Shown here in pieces: positions 24,554-32,623 of a stretch of 46,816 nucleotides of DNA. This stretch comes from an uncultured Neomegalonema sp. (GTDB lineage Bacteria > Pseudomonadota > Alphaproteobacteria > Rhodobacterales > Rhodobacteraceae). Both the position numbers and the translations under genes were made by a program. The stretch is taken from the NCBI GenBank assembly GCA_937958625.1, contig CALGNO010000052.1, forward strand, positions 1-46,816, given 5' to 3'. The notes beneath the pieces were generated by a model, which was not told the DNA's origin, ran no database searches, and was given only the letters and a program-made list of their open reading frames with translations. Numbering within the stretch: the first letter of the stretch is position 1; every line of letters starts with the position of its first letter.

Positions 24554-25467
24554 TGCGTATTATCGTCATGGGTCAGCAGGCATTCGGCAAGGATGCGCTG
24601 GCGAAAATTCTCGACGCGGGCACTGATGAAGTGGTCGCCGTCTATTGCGAGCCGGATCGCGAGGGCAAGCCTGTCGATCCGATCAAGACCTATGCTCAAG
24701 AGGTCGGCCTGCCGGTTCATCAGCCTGCGAATTTCAAATCGCAAGAGTCCATTGATACCCTGAAGTCGCATGATGCCGACCTTATGGTCATGGCCTTCGT
24801 CAATGTCTTCGTGCCCGAGGCGGCGCGGGACACGCCGAAGCACGGTTCGATCTGCTTTCACCCGTCCCTGCTTCCCCTGCACCGGGGACCGTCGGCGGTG
24901 AACTGGCCGATTATCTGGGGGTCGGAGAAATCCGGGTTTTCGTGGTTCTATCCGACCGATGGTCTGGACGAGGGCGATATCCTCATGCAGTGGGAGTGCC
25001 CGATCGAGCCGGATGACACGGTGATCGACCTCTACTTCAAGAAAATCTACCCGGCGGCCATCGACTCGGTTCCGGCGGTCGTGGATGCGTTTCGCGATGG
25101 CAACCCACCGCGCACGCCCCAGGACGAGAGCAAGGCGACCTACGAATATCGCTGCAAAAAATCCCATGCTGAGATCGATTGGTCGAAGCCAGTGGCCGAG
25201 GTCTACAACCTGATCCGCGGGTGCAACCCGGCGCCGGGCGCCTGGACAACCCATGGCGGTTCAGAGCTGCAAATCTTCGATGCGGCGCGCGTGGATGGCG
25301 ATGGAAATGTCGGCTCTGTCGTTTCTGTCGATCAGGACGGCGTCGCCGTACAGGCGCAGGGCGGTCGAATTCTTATCAAACGGGTACGACCGGGAGGCGG
25401 CGAGAAACAAGCTGCCGCTGACTGGGCTAATTCCATTGGACTTACACCCGGCGATAGGCTTGGGTGA
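24553..25467 (+). CDS. Formyltransferase-fold enzyme, 10-formyl-THF hydrolase-like
   Basis: A 304-residue protein with the methionyl-tRNA formyltransferase fold. The catalytic segment is HPSLLPLHRGPSAVNW with the downstream aspartate in DGLDEGDILMQ. A C-terminal domain follows from about residue 205. Sequence such as GFSWFYPTDGLDEGD and the WTTHGG region resembles the hydrolase domain of 10-formyltetrahydrofolate dehydrogenase more than Fmt, which is expected elsewhere in the genome. It would split 10-formyl-THF to formate and THF, or move the formyl group to another acceptor. It sits directly before fhs, which makes or uses the same folate. Confidence 0.75.
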   Translation: MRIIVMGQQAFGKDALAKILDAGTDEVVAVYCEPDREGKPVDPIKTYAQEVGLPVHQPANFKSQESIDTLKSHDADLMVMAFVNVFVPEAARDTPKHGSICFHPSLLPLHRGPSAVNWPIIWGSEKSGFSWFYPTDGLDEGDILMQWECPIEPDDTVIDLYFKKIYPAAIDSVPAVVDAFRDGNPPRTPQDESKATYEYRCKKSHAEIDWSKPVAEVYNLIRGCNPAPGAWTTHGGSELQIFDAARVDGDGNVGSVVSVDQDGVAVQAQGGRILIKRVRPGGGEKQAAADWANSIGLTPGDRLG

Positions 25468-25490
25468 AACAATATTGCTGAGGGACATGC

Positions 25491-27158
25491 ATGTCTGATA
25501 TTGAAATTGCGCGGCAGGCTAACAAGAAACCGATTCAGGAAATCGGTGCGAAGATCGGTATCGGGTCGGATGACCTGCTGCCCTATGGCCACGACAAGGC
25601 GAAGATTTCCGCGGATTTCATCAAGTCAAAGGCGGGCGATGCCGATGGCAACCTGATCCTCGTGACGGCGATCAACCCGACCCCTGCGGGCGAGGGCAAG
25701 ACCACCACCACGGTTGGTCTCGGTGATGGCCTGAACAAGATCGGCAAGAACGCCATGGTCTGTATCCGCGAGGCGTCTCTCGGGCCGAATTTCGGCATGA
25801 AGGGCGGCGCGGCGGGCGGCGGCTATGCGCAGATTGTGCCCATGGAGGATATGAACCTCCACTTCACCGGCGATTTCCACGCGATTACCTCGGCCCACAG
25901 CCTGTGTGCGGCCCTGCTCGACAACCATATCTACTGGGGCAACGAGCAAGAGATCGACGTGCGCCGGGTCGTGTGGCGGCGGGTGGTCGACATGAACGAC
26001 CGCGCCCTGCGCCAGATCACGGCCTCCCTTGGCGGCGTGGCAAACGGCTTTCCGCGTGAGACCGGTTTCGACATTACCGTCGCCTCCGAAGTCATGGCGA
26101 TCCTTTGCCTCGCGAATGATCTGGCCGATCTGCAAAAGCGCCTCGGCGATATGATCGTCGCCTATCGCCGTGACCGCTCGCCGGTCTATTGCCGGGACAT
26201 CAAGGCCGATGGCGCAATGACCGTGCTGTTGCAGCAGGCGATGTCGCCGAACCTCGTGCAGACGTTGGAGAACAACCCCGCCTTTGTCCATGGCGGCCCG
26301 TTCGCCAATATCGCCCATGGCTGTAACTCGGTCGTGGCGACGAAGACGGCGCTGAAGCTGTGTGACTACGTGGTGACCGAGGCCGGGTTCGGGGCTGATC
26401 TCGGCGCAGAGAAATTCCTCAACATCAAGTGCCGCAAGGCCGGCCTGTCGCCGAAGGCGGTGGTGCTGGTGGCAACCATTCGGGCGATGAAGATGAATGG
26501 CGGCGTTGCCAAGGCCGACCTCGGGGCCGAGAATGTCGCGGCGGTGGAAAGCGGCTGCGCCAACCTTGGCCGTCACATCGAAAACCTCGGCAAGTTCGGC
26601 GTGCCTGTCGTGGTCGCGATCAACCACTTCAACGGCGATACTGATGCCGAAGTGCAGGCGGTGAAGGATTTCGTCGCGGGGCAAGGCACCGAAGCCGTGC
26701 TCTGCAAGCACTGGGCAAATGGCGGCGACGGCACCATCGATCTGGCCAACAAGGTCGTCGAGATCATCGACAGCGGCAAGGCCGCCTACAAGCCGCTTTA
26801 CGAGGACGGCATGAGCCTCGCGGACAAGATCGAGACCATCGCGACGCAGATTTACCGCGCGGATGGAGTCGACATCGACAAGAAACTGCGCGATCAGCTC
26901 AAGGCCTGGGAAGACCAAGGCTATGGCAACCTGCCGGTCTGTATGGCGAAGACGCAATACAGCTTCTCGACCGATCCGACCCAGCGCGGCGCACCGACGG
27001 GATTCCGCATCCCGGTCCGCGAGGTCCGTATCTCTGCCGGAGCGGGCTTCATCGTCGCGATCTGCGGTGAGATCATGACCATGCCCGGCCTGCCCCGCGT
27101 CCCCGCCGCCGAATCAATCCGGCTGGACGACAACGGCCAGATCGAAGGGCTGTTCTGA
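25491..27158 (+). CDS. fhs: Formate-tetrahydrofolate ligase
   Basis: A 555-residue enzyme of the usual length for Fhs. It joins formate, ATP and THF to 10-formyl-THF, and can run in reverse to make ATP. The P-loop is TPAGEGKTT near residue 66. Further conserved stretches are [16 protein letters not shown] and [14 protein letters not shown]. Within this operon it would capture formate released by the CoA-transferase and by formyl-CoA breakdown, feeding C1 units to biosynthesis. The start at 25491 follows GAGGG. Confidence 0.93.
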   Translation: MSDIEIARQANKKPIQEIGAKIGIGSDDLLPYGHDKAKISADFIKSKAGDADGNLILVTAINPTPAGEGKTTTTVGLGDGLNKIGKNAMVCIREASLGPNFGMKGGAAGGGYAQIVPMEDMNLHFTGDFHAITSAHSLCAALLDNHIYWGNEQEIDVRRVVWRRVVDMNDRALRQITASLGGVANGFPRETGFDITVASEVMAILCLANDLADLQKRLGDMIVAYRRDRSPVYCRDIKADGAMTVLLQQAMSPNLVQTLENNPAFVHGGPFANIAHGCNSVVATKTALKLCDYVVTEAGFGADLGAEKFLNIKCRKAGLSPKAVVLVATIRAMKMNGGVAKADLGAENVAAVESGCANLGRHIENLGKFGVPVVVAINHFNGDTDAEVQAVKDFVAGQGTEAVLCKHWANGGDGTIDLANKVVEIIDSGKAAYKPLYEDGMSLADKIETIATQIYRADGVDIDKKLRDQLKAWEDQGYGNLPVCMAKTQYSFSTDPTQRGAPTGFRIPVREVRISAGAGFIVAICGEIMTMPGLPRVPAAESIRLDDNGQIEGLF

Positions 27159-27218
27159 GTTGAACGCACGTGCCCTCATATCGCGTGCCTGCGCTCTCCT
27201 GAGCAGGGGGGCGCTCGC

Positions 27219-28064
27219 ATGACCATCGGCAAGATCGTCATTCCGATCCGGGGCGACGGCGCGGGCGAGAACGTGCTTGCCCATGCGGCGGCCCTGGCCC
27301 GTCGCTTCGATGCCCATGTCGAGGCGGTTCACTGTCGCCCCCGGGCGAAAGACTTGCTGCCCTACGGCGTTCCGGTCCCGGCCTTTCTGAAAAAGCAGAT
27401 CGCTGAGTCGGCGACAGACCTCGCCGATGAAGAAGAAAAGACCCTGCGCGCCGAATTCGACGCGCTATTGCCGCAATTCGGACTGACGCTTGGCAAGGGT
27501 GGAAGCACCGCTTCTTGGCGTGAGGCAGCGGGAAAGCAGATCGACGTGATCCGAATCCATGGTCGCTTGGCGGATGTGGTGGTTGTCGCGAAACCGGATC
27601 GCGACCGGAACCTGGGTGCGAACACGCTGCGCGCGGCGCTGTTCAATACAGGCAGGCCGGTCATGATGTGTCCGATGCGCGAGGATCATCCGCAAACCCT
27701 TTGCGATCACGTCAGTATCGCGTGGAACGGCTCGGTCGAGGCCTCTCGCGCCGTCGCGCTGACCACGCATATTATCAGCGCCGCCAGCAAGGTCACAGTT
27801 TTGACCGCTGGCGAGGATAAATCGGGTGCGTCTGCGGAAGACTTGCTCGATTATCTCGAAACCCGGGGTGTCAGCGCCGAGCTCGATCGCTTTATCCCCG
27901 AGCGCAGTATTGGGCGCAGCTTGCTGGAACGATCTGCCGCTGCGGGGGCCGATACGCTGATCATGGGCGCATATGGCGACAGCCACGAAAAGGAGACTGT
28001 GTTCGGTGGTAATACTCAAACCGTGGTGGACACGGCACAAATGCCGGTAATCATGGTTCACTGA
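27219..28064 (+). CDS. Tandem-domain universal stress protein
   Basis: A 281-residue UspA-family protein with two domains, about residues 1-140 and 150-281. The second ends with the ATP-binding pattern MGAYGDSHEKETVFGG; the first is degenerate at that site. Such proteins bind ATP or act as sensors in the cytoplasm. It lies between fhs and the transporter genes on the same strand, 60 bases after fhs, so it probably belongs to the operon. The start has a G-run 10 bases upstream. Confidence 0.82.
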   Translation: MTIGKIVIPIRGDGAGENVLAHAAALARRFDAHVEAVHCRPRAKDLLPYGVPVPAFLKKQIAESATDLADEEEKTLRAEFDALLPQFGLTLGKGGSTASWREAAGKQIDVIRIHGRLADVVVVAKPDRDRNLGANTLRAALFNTGRPVMMCPMREDHPQTLCDHVSIAWNGSVEASRAVALTTHIISAASKVTVLTAGEDKSGASAEDLLDYLETRGVSAELDRFIPERSIGRSLLERSAAAGADTLIMGAYGDSHEKETVFGGNTQTVVDTAQMPVIMVH

Positions 28065-28178
28065 GCGGGGACGGGCAGCGAAGATAGCGGGGCAGCGCAA
28101 AGTCGCCTCGCCAAGGGCCGCACAAGACGGCAATAAAAACAAACCGTTCGAAAAGACGTTTAAATGGGAGAATACCAG

Positions 28179-29153
28179 ATGAAACTGATGAAAACCTTGG
28201 CCTTGACCGGTGCCGCGCTCGGCATGACCGTGGCGGCAACCGCCGCCCAGGCCTTCGAGCCCTCCAAACCCATCGACTTCGTCATCATGGCGGGTAAAGG
28301 CGGCGGTGCCGACAAGATGGCGCGGCTGATGCAGTCAATCGTCGAAAAGAACGAACTGGCCTCCGTGCCGATGGTGCCGACCAATAAATCGGGTGGATCG
28401 GGTGCCGAGGCGCTGTCCTACATGAGCAAGGTCAATGACCCGGATCACTCGATCATGGTGACGCTGAACTCGTTCTATACGACGCCGCTGCGTCAGCCGG
28501 GCCTGAAGGTCGATAACATGGCCTTTGCTCCCATCGGTCGCATGGCCGAAGATACCTTTGTGCTTTGGGTCCATAAGGACGAGGGGATCAGCACCTTTGA
28601 CGAATTCCTCGCCGAAGTGAAAAGCCGCGGAAACAAGTGGGTCATGGGCGGCACCGGCAAGAACTCCGAGGACAACATCATCACCGACCACCTCAACGAA
28701 GCCTATGGTCTCGACATCAAGTACATCCCCTACAAGGGCGGTGGCGCGGTGGCCAAGGACCTCGCGGGCAAGCAGATCCAGTCGTCGGTGAACAATCCCT
28801 CAGAAGCGCTCGGCTTCTACGAATCCGGTGACGTGGTGCCGATCGTTGCGTTCACTAACGAACGCCTGCCGATGTTTCCGGATACGCCGACCCTGAATGA
28901 GGCTAGCGATGAGGCCGATTTCTCGTACTTCATGCAGCGGTCTGTTGTCGGTGCGCCTGGTATGTCCCACGAAGCGGCGGCTTATTACACCGAACTTTTC
29001 CGCAACGTCTACAAAAGCGATGAGTGGCAGAAGTACAAGAACGACAAGTCCCTGATGGGTGACTTCGTGTCACAGCTTGATCTCGCCGATTACTGGGCCG
29101 GTCAGATCGCTAATCACGAAACGATCCTCAAGGCCTCCGGCGCGATCAAGTAG
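28179..29153 (+). CDS. tctC: Tripartite tricarboxylate-type transporter, periplasmic binding protein
   Basis: A 324-residue TctC-family solute-binding protein with signal peptide (MKLMKTLALTGAALGMTVAA, cleavage near AQA-FEP). The typical opening KPIDFVIMAGKGGGADKMAR and the signature region IKYIPYKGGGAVAKDLAGKQ bind a carboxylate through backbone contacts. It captures the substrate for the TctAB membrane part downstream. The ATG at 28179 is chosen because GGGAGAA precedes it; the ATG at 28164 would place that site inside the gene. A strong hairpin follows the stop. Confidence 0.88.
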   Translation: MKLMKTLALTGAALGMTVAATAAQAFEPSKPIDFVIMAGKGGGADKMARLMQSIVEKNELASVPMVPTNKSGGSGAEALSYMSKVNDPDHSIMVTLNSFYTTPLRQPGLKVDNMAFAPIGRMAEDTFVLWVHKDEGISTFDEFLAEVKSRGNKWVMGGTGKNSEDNIITDHLNEAYGLDIKYIPYKGGGAVAKDLAGKQIQSSVNNPSEALGFYESGDVVPIVAFTNERLPMFPDTPTLNEASDEADFSYFMQRSVVGAPGMSHEAAAYYTELFRNVYKSDEWQKYKNDKSLMGDFVSQLDLADYWAGQIANHETILKASGAIK

Positions 29154-29245
29154 TCCCGGCGGCGCTCCCGCGCCGTCCACGACGCTCCCGGATTGCGCAT
29201 GGCGCCGTCCGGGGCTGGCACGATTAGCCGTTTCCCGATGAACCC

Positions 29246-29279
29246 GCATCGGGGCTTTCCCAGAAGTTTGCCCCGATGC
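29246..29279. terminator. Perfect 10-bp hairpin between tctC and tctB
   Basis: GCATCGGGGC (29246-29255) and GCCCCGATGC (29270-29279) are exact complements with a 14-base loop. It lies in the 157-base gap after the binding-protein gene. It could protect tctC mRNA or reduce read-through, so that binding protein is made in excess over the membrane subunits. Confidence 0.65.
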
Positions 29280-29310
29280 ACCGACAACCTCCGCCAACGA
29301 GAGGCCAGCC

Positions 29311-29934
29311 ATGCGCCGCGCCGAATTCGTCACCGCCATCATTCTCGGCCTCCTGTCCGCCTATCTCATGTGGAAGAGCGGCGAAGGACCGGAATGGGAT
29401 ACGGAATATGTTCACTGGTCCAATATCGGCGTGAATATCGATGGATCAGGACCGGGCAAGGGCTTCTGGCCGTTTTATCTGGCGCTGGGAATGTTGGTCT
29501 CCTGTATCTGGATTATCGTCAACACAATCCGCCGCACCTCGCCGCCTTCGCAGTCCGATGAACCGTTTATGGATGCCTATGCGAAAAAGATGCTGCTATT
29601 CGTCGGCGGCGGACTGATCGGCTTTTTGCTGTTGGTCGAATGGTTCAGCATGTATTTCGGCATCGCGATTTTCATGTTTTATTACATGATGTTCCTTGGC
29701 CGACATCCGCTCTTTCTCTCGATTGTAACAAGCCTTGTCGTTCCCTTCTGGCTGTATCTGTTCTTCGACATCGTCATGACGAAGATCCAGCCGAAGGGGA
29801 TGCGATGGCTCGAAGATGCGTTCTACAATCCGACGGGTGAGTTCTTCCGCTCGCAGTCCTTGATAACGATTGCCCTGTGTTTCGTGATCAGCGGAGCCTT
29901 GCTCGCCCTGTCGGCGCGCGCGGCTCGGGAATAG
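29311..29934 (+). CDS. tctB: Tripartite tricarboxylate-type transporter, small membrane subunit
   Basis: A 207-residue TctB-family protein with about four to five hydrophobic segments (near residues 7-20, 53-75, 87-135, 142-160 and 180-200). It is longer than many TctB proteins, with a loop carrying DTEYVHWSNIGVNIDGSG after the first helix. It assembles with TctA in the inner membrane. The start has GAGAGG upstream, and tctA begins nine bases after the stop. Confidence 0.8.
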   Translation: MRRAEFVTAIILGLLSAYLMWKSGEGPEWDTEYVHWSNIGVNIDGSGPGKGFWPFYLALGMLVSCIWIIVNTIRRTSPPSQSDEPFMDAYAKKMLLFVGGGLIGFLLLVEWFSMYFGIAIFMFYYMMFLGRHPLFLSIVTSLVVPFWLYLFFDIVMTKIQPKGMRWLEDAFYNPTGEFFRSQSLITIALCFVISGALLALSARAARE

Positions 29935-29943
29935 GGGGCGGCC

Positions 29944-31572
29944 ATGGAAATTCTTGCGGCACTTACCGACGGTATTCTCATCGCCATGCAGCCTCACAAT
30001 CTGGGGCTGGCGGTTATCGGGGTCATTGTCGGCCTGTTCGTCGGGGCCTTGCCGGGGCTGGGGTCGGTCAACGGGGTGGCGATCCTGCTGCCCTTTACCT
30101 TCGTGATCAACGAGGCAACGTCGGACCCCGCCTCGCCCATGATCTTTCTTGCCGCGATCTACTACGGCGCGATGTATGGCGGCGCGATTTCGTCGATCAC
30201 GCTCGGGATACCCGGGGCGTCGACGGCGGTGGCGACCACCTTCGATGGCCGGCCAATGGCCTTGCAGGGCAATGCCGACCGGGCGCTGGTCACCGCGGCC
30301 ATCGCGTCGTTCATCGGCGGGACCGTTGCCACGGTCTTTTTCAGCGGTTTTGCACCGTTCCTGTCTTCGGTTGCCCTCGATTTCGGCAATCCTGAGATTT
30401 TTGCCCTCATGCTGCTGGCCTTCGCCACGTTCATCGGGCTGGGCGGCGATGACATTCCAAAGACGATGTTCTCGATCTTTTTCGGCCTACTGCTCGCGAC
30501 GGTCGGCTTCGATACGATCTCGGGCGAGCCGCGCCTGATCTTTTTCAATGACCGCGAACAGACGGCGGTGCTCGAGGCTGTCGGCATGACCGGTGCCGCC
30601 GAGAACGTCCCCTACTTTGACTCGATCGGCTGGTTCAGCCGGGGCATCCAGTTTCTGGTGCTGGCCATCGGCGTCTATGGCATCGGCGAGATGATTTGGA
30701 CGATCAATGCCAGCCGCTACAAGCTGACGATGACCGAAACCAAAATCAGCTTTTCGCGCATCATGAAGGCCATCGTCGGCATGAAGGATGCATGGAAGGG
30801 CACGACGATTGGCTCGTTCCTCGGATTCTTCGTCGGTATCCTGCCCGCGGCGGGGGCGACCCCCGGCTCGCTGATGTCCTATGGCGTTGCCAAGATGACG
30901 TCCCGCAATCCGAAAAGCTACGGTCAGGGCAATCCCGATGGTGTCGCCGCGCCCGAGGCGGCGAACAACTCCGCCTCCACCGGTGCGATGCTGCCGATGA
31001 TGACGCTGGGAATTCCCGGCTCGCCCACCACCGCCGTGCTGCTGGCGGGGATGGTGATCTGGGGTCTGGAACCCGGCCCGCGCATGTTTGAGGACCGGCC
31101 AGAGTTTGTCTGGCCGCTGATCGGATCTTTTTACATCTCAAACATCGTCGCCGTCTTGGTGAACCTCGCGTTCATTCCGCTGTTCCTTTGGGTGCTGCGG
31201 ATGCCGTTCACGATCCTTGCACCCGTGATCTTCGTGCTGTCGGTGATCGGCACCTATGCCGCCTATGACAATATGTATGACGTTTGGCTGATGGTGTTTT
31301 TCGGGATCGGCGCGTACCTGCTGCGTATCCTCGATTACCCTCTGGCTCCCGCTGTATTGGCAGTGGTTCTGGGCACGACGGCAGAGCAAAAGCTGCGGCA
31401 ATCATTGTTGCTGTCGGATGGGGACTTCGCGATTTTCTACAGCCCGTTCTTTGACCGTGACGGCAAGGGGCAGGAATGGTGGATCGCGCCGATTACGACA
31501 TGGGTCGCGGTGATCCTGATCCTGCTGCCGATTATCCTGTGGGCCATGAAGAAGATACGCGCCAAAGCATGA
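29944..31572 (+). CDS. tctA: Tripartite tricarboxylate-type transporter, large membrane subunit
   Basis: A 542-residue TctA-family permease with about twelve helices. Family signatures are VGALPGLGSVNGVAILLPFT, YGAMYGGAISSITLGIPG and, in the second half, GILPAAGATPGSLMSYGVAK and MMTLGIPGSPTTAVL. It carries the carboxylate across the inner membrane, driven by an ion gradient. It is the last transport gene; the reductase gene follows after 54 bases. Confidence 0.9.
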   Translation: MEILAALTDGILIAMQPHNLGLAVIGVIVGLFVGALPGLGSVNGVAILLPFTFVINEATSDPASPMIFLAAIYYGAMYGGAISSITLGIPGASTAVATTFDGRPMALQGNADRALVTAAIASFIGGTVATVFFSGFAPFLSSVALDFGNPEIFALMLLAFATFIGLGGDDIPKTMFSIFFGLLLATVGFDTISGEPRLIFFNDREQTAVLEAVGMTGAAENVPYFDSIGWFSRGIQFLVLAIGVYGIGEMIWTINASRYKLTMTETKISFSRIMKAIVGMKDAWKGTTIGSFLGFFVGILPAAGATPGSLMSYGVAKMTSRNPKSYGQGNPDGVAAPEAANNSASTGAMLPMMTLGIPGSPTTAVLLAGMVIWGLEPGPRMFEDRPEFVWPLIGSFYISNIVAVLVNLAFIPLFLWVLRMPFTILAPVIFVLSVIGTYAAYDNMYDVWLMVFFGIGAYLLRILDYPLAPAVLAVVLGTTAEQKLRQSLLLSDGDFAIFYSPFFDRDGKGQEWWIAPITTWVAVILILLPIILWAMKKIRAKA

Positions 31573-31626
31573 CACGCGGACGTCGCCGCCTATGTGTACG
31601 GCATGTAAAATGAGAACGGACGGGTC

Positions 31627-32619
31627 ATGAAAATCTGTGTCTACGGTGCCGGTGCAATCGGCGGCTATCTCGCCCATGGACTGGCGCAGGCGGAGGAGGT
31701 CGAGCTGTCGATTATCGCTCGTGGTCCCCACCTGAAAGCGATTAATGAGAACGGTCTGACCTTGCTGAAAGATGGCGAGAGCAGCACCGTGAAAGTGCGC
31801 GGCACGTCTGACGCAAGTGAACTCGGGCCGCAGGACGCCATTTTCAACTGTCTGAAGGCGCATCAGGCATGGGCCTCTGCCGACGATCTCAAGCCTTTGC
31901 TCGGACCAGAAACCACAGTCGTGACGTGCCAGAACGGGGTGCCGTGGTGGTATTTCCACAAAATCGGCGGCGAGTTCGAGGGCAAGACTCTGGATTCCGT
32001 TGATCGCGGCGACCGCCAATGGAACGCCATCGGGCCAGAGCGGGCCATCGGGTGCAGCGTCTATCCCGCCACGGAAATCACCGAACCGGGCGTGATCAAG
32101 CACACCTATGGCGACAAATTTGCCCTGGGCGAGCCGTCGGGCGAATCCACGCCGCGCATTGAGAAACTGTCGGCACTGATGGAGGAGGGCGGCCTGCGCG
32201 CCCCGGTCCTCGACGACATCCGCTCGGAATTATGGCTGAAGCTGTGGGGAAATCTCTGCTTTAATCCGATTTCCGCCCTAACCCGCGCGACTCTCGATAT
32301 CGTCGCCACCGACCCCGGCACGCGCGCGACGTGCAAGGCGATGATGCTGGAGGCACAGGCGGTTGCCGAGAAGCTCGGCTCGTCCTTCCGCGTCGACGTG
32401 GAGCGCCGGATCAACGGCGCGGCCAAGGTCGGCGCGCATCGCACCTCGATGCTGCAAGACCTTGAGGCCGACAAGGCCATGGAAATCGACGCGCTTGTGA
32501 CGGCGGTGTCGGAAATGGGCAAGATCACCGGCCTGCCGACCCCGATGCTCGACGGTGTATTGTCGCTGGTCCAGCAACTCGGGCGCAGCAAGGGCCTTTA
32601 CCCGACATACCCGGAATGA
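31627..32619 (+). CDS. Ketopantoate reductase-family oxidoreductase, candidate oxalyl-CoA reductase
   Basis: A 330-residue NADP-dependent enzyme of the PanE family. The Rossmann motif GAGAIGGYLAHGLA lies at about residues 6-19, with CQNGVPWWYF near residue 102. The C-terminal catalytic domain has KLWGNLCFNPISALTRATL with the conserved lysine and asparagine, near residues 205-223. Housekeeping PanE makes pantoate, but here the gene sits in a carboxylate operon. In Methylobacterium extorquens a PanE-like protein (PanE2) reduces oxalyl-CoA to glyoxylate; that role would fit the Frc-like neighbour. The assignment is by analogy. Confidence 0.7.
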   Translation: MKICVYGAGAIGGYLAHGLAQAEEVELSIIARGPHLKAINENGLTLLKDGESSTVKVRGTSDASELGPQDAIFNCLKAHQAWASADDLKPLLGPETTVVTCQNGVPWWYFHKIGGEFEGKTLDSVDRGDRQWNAIGPERAIGCSVYPATEITEPGVIKHTYGDKFALGEPSGESTPRIEKLSALMEEGGLRAPVLDDIRSELWLKLWGNLCFNPISALTRATLDIVATDPGTRATCKAMMLEAQAVAEKLGSSFRVDVERRINGAAKVGAHRTSMLQDLEADKAMEIDALVTAVSEMGKITGLPTPMLDGVLSLVQQLGRSKGLYPTYPE

Positions 32620-32623
32620 TCCG

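Noticed and set aside
24553-25467. Housekeeping methionyl-tRNA formyltransferase (fmt)
   Set aside because: The gene is not next to def, the catalytic-domain sequence is closer to the 10-formyl-THF dehydrogenase hydrolase domain, and it lies inside a catabolic unit. Fmt remains a weaker alternative.
25626-26957. Minus-strand open frame of about 443 codons opposite fhs
   Set aside because: fhs is unmistakable in the other strand; the antisense frame is a codon-bias artefact.
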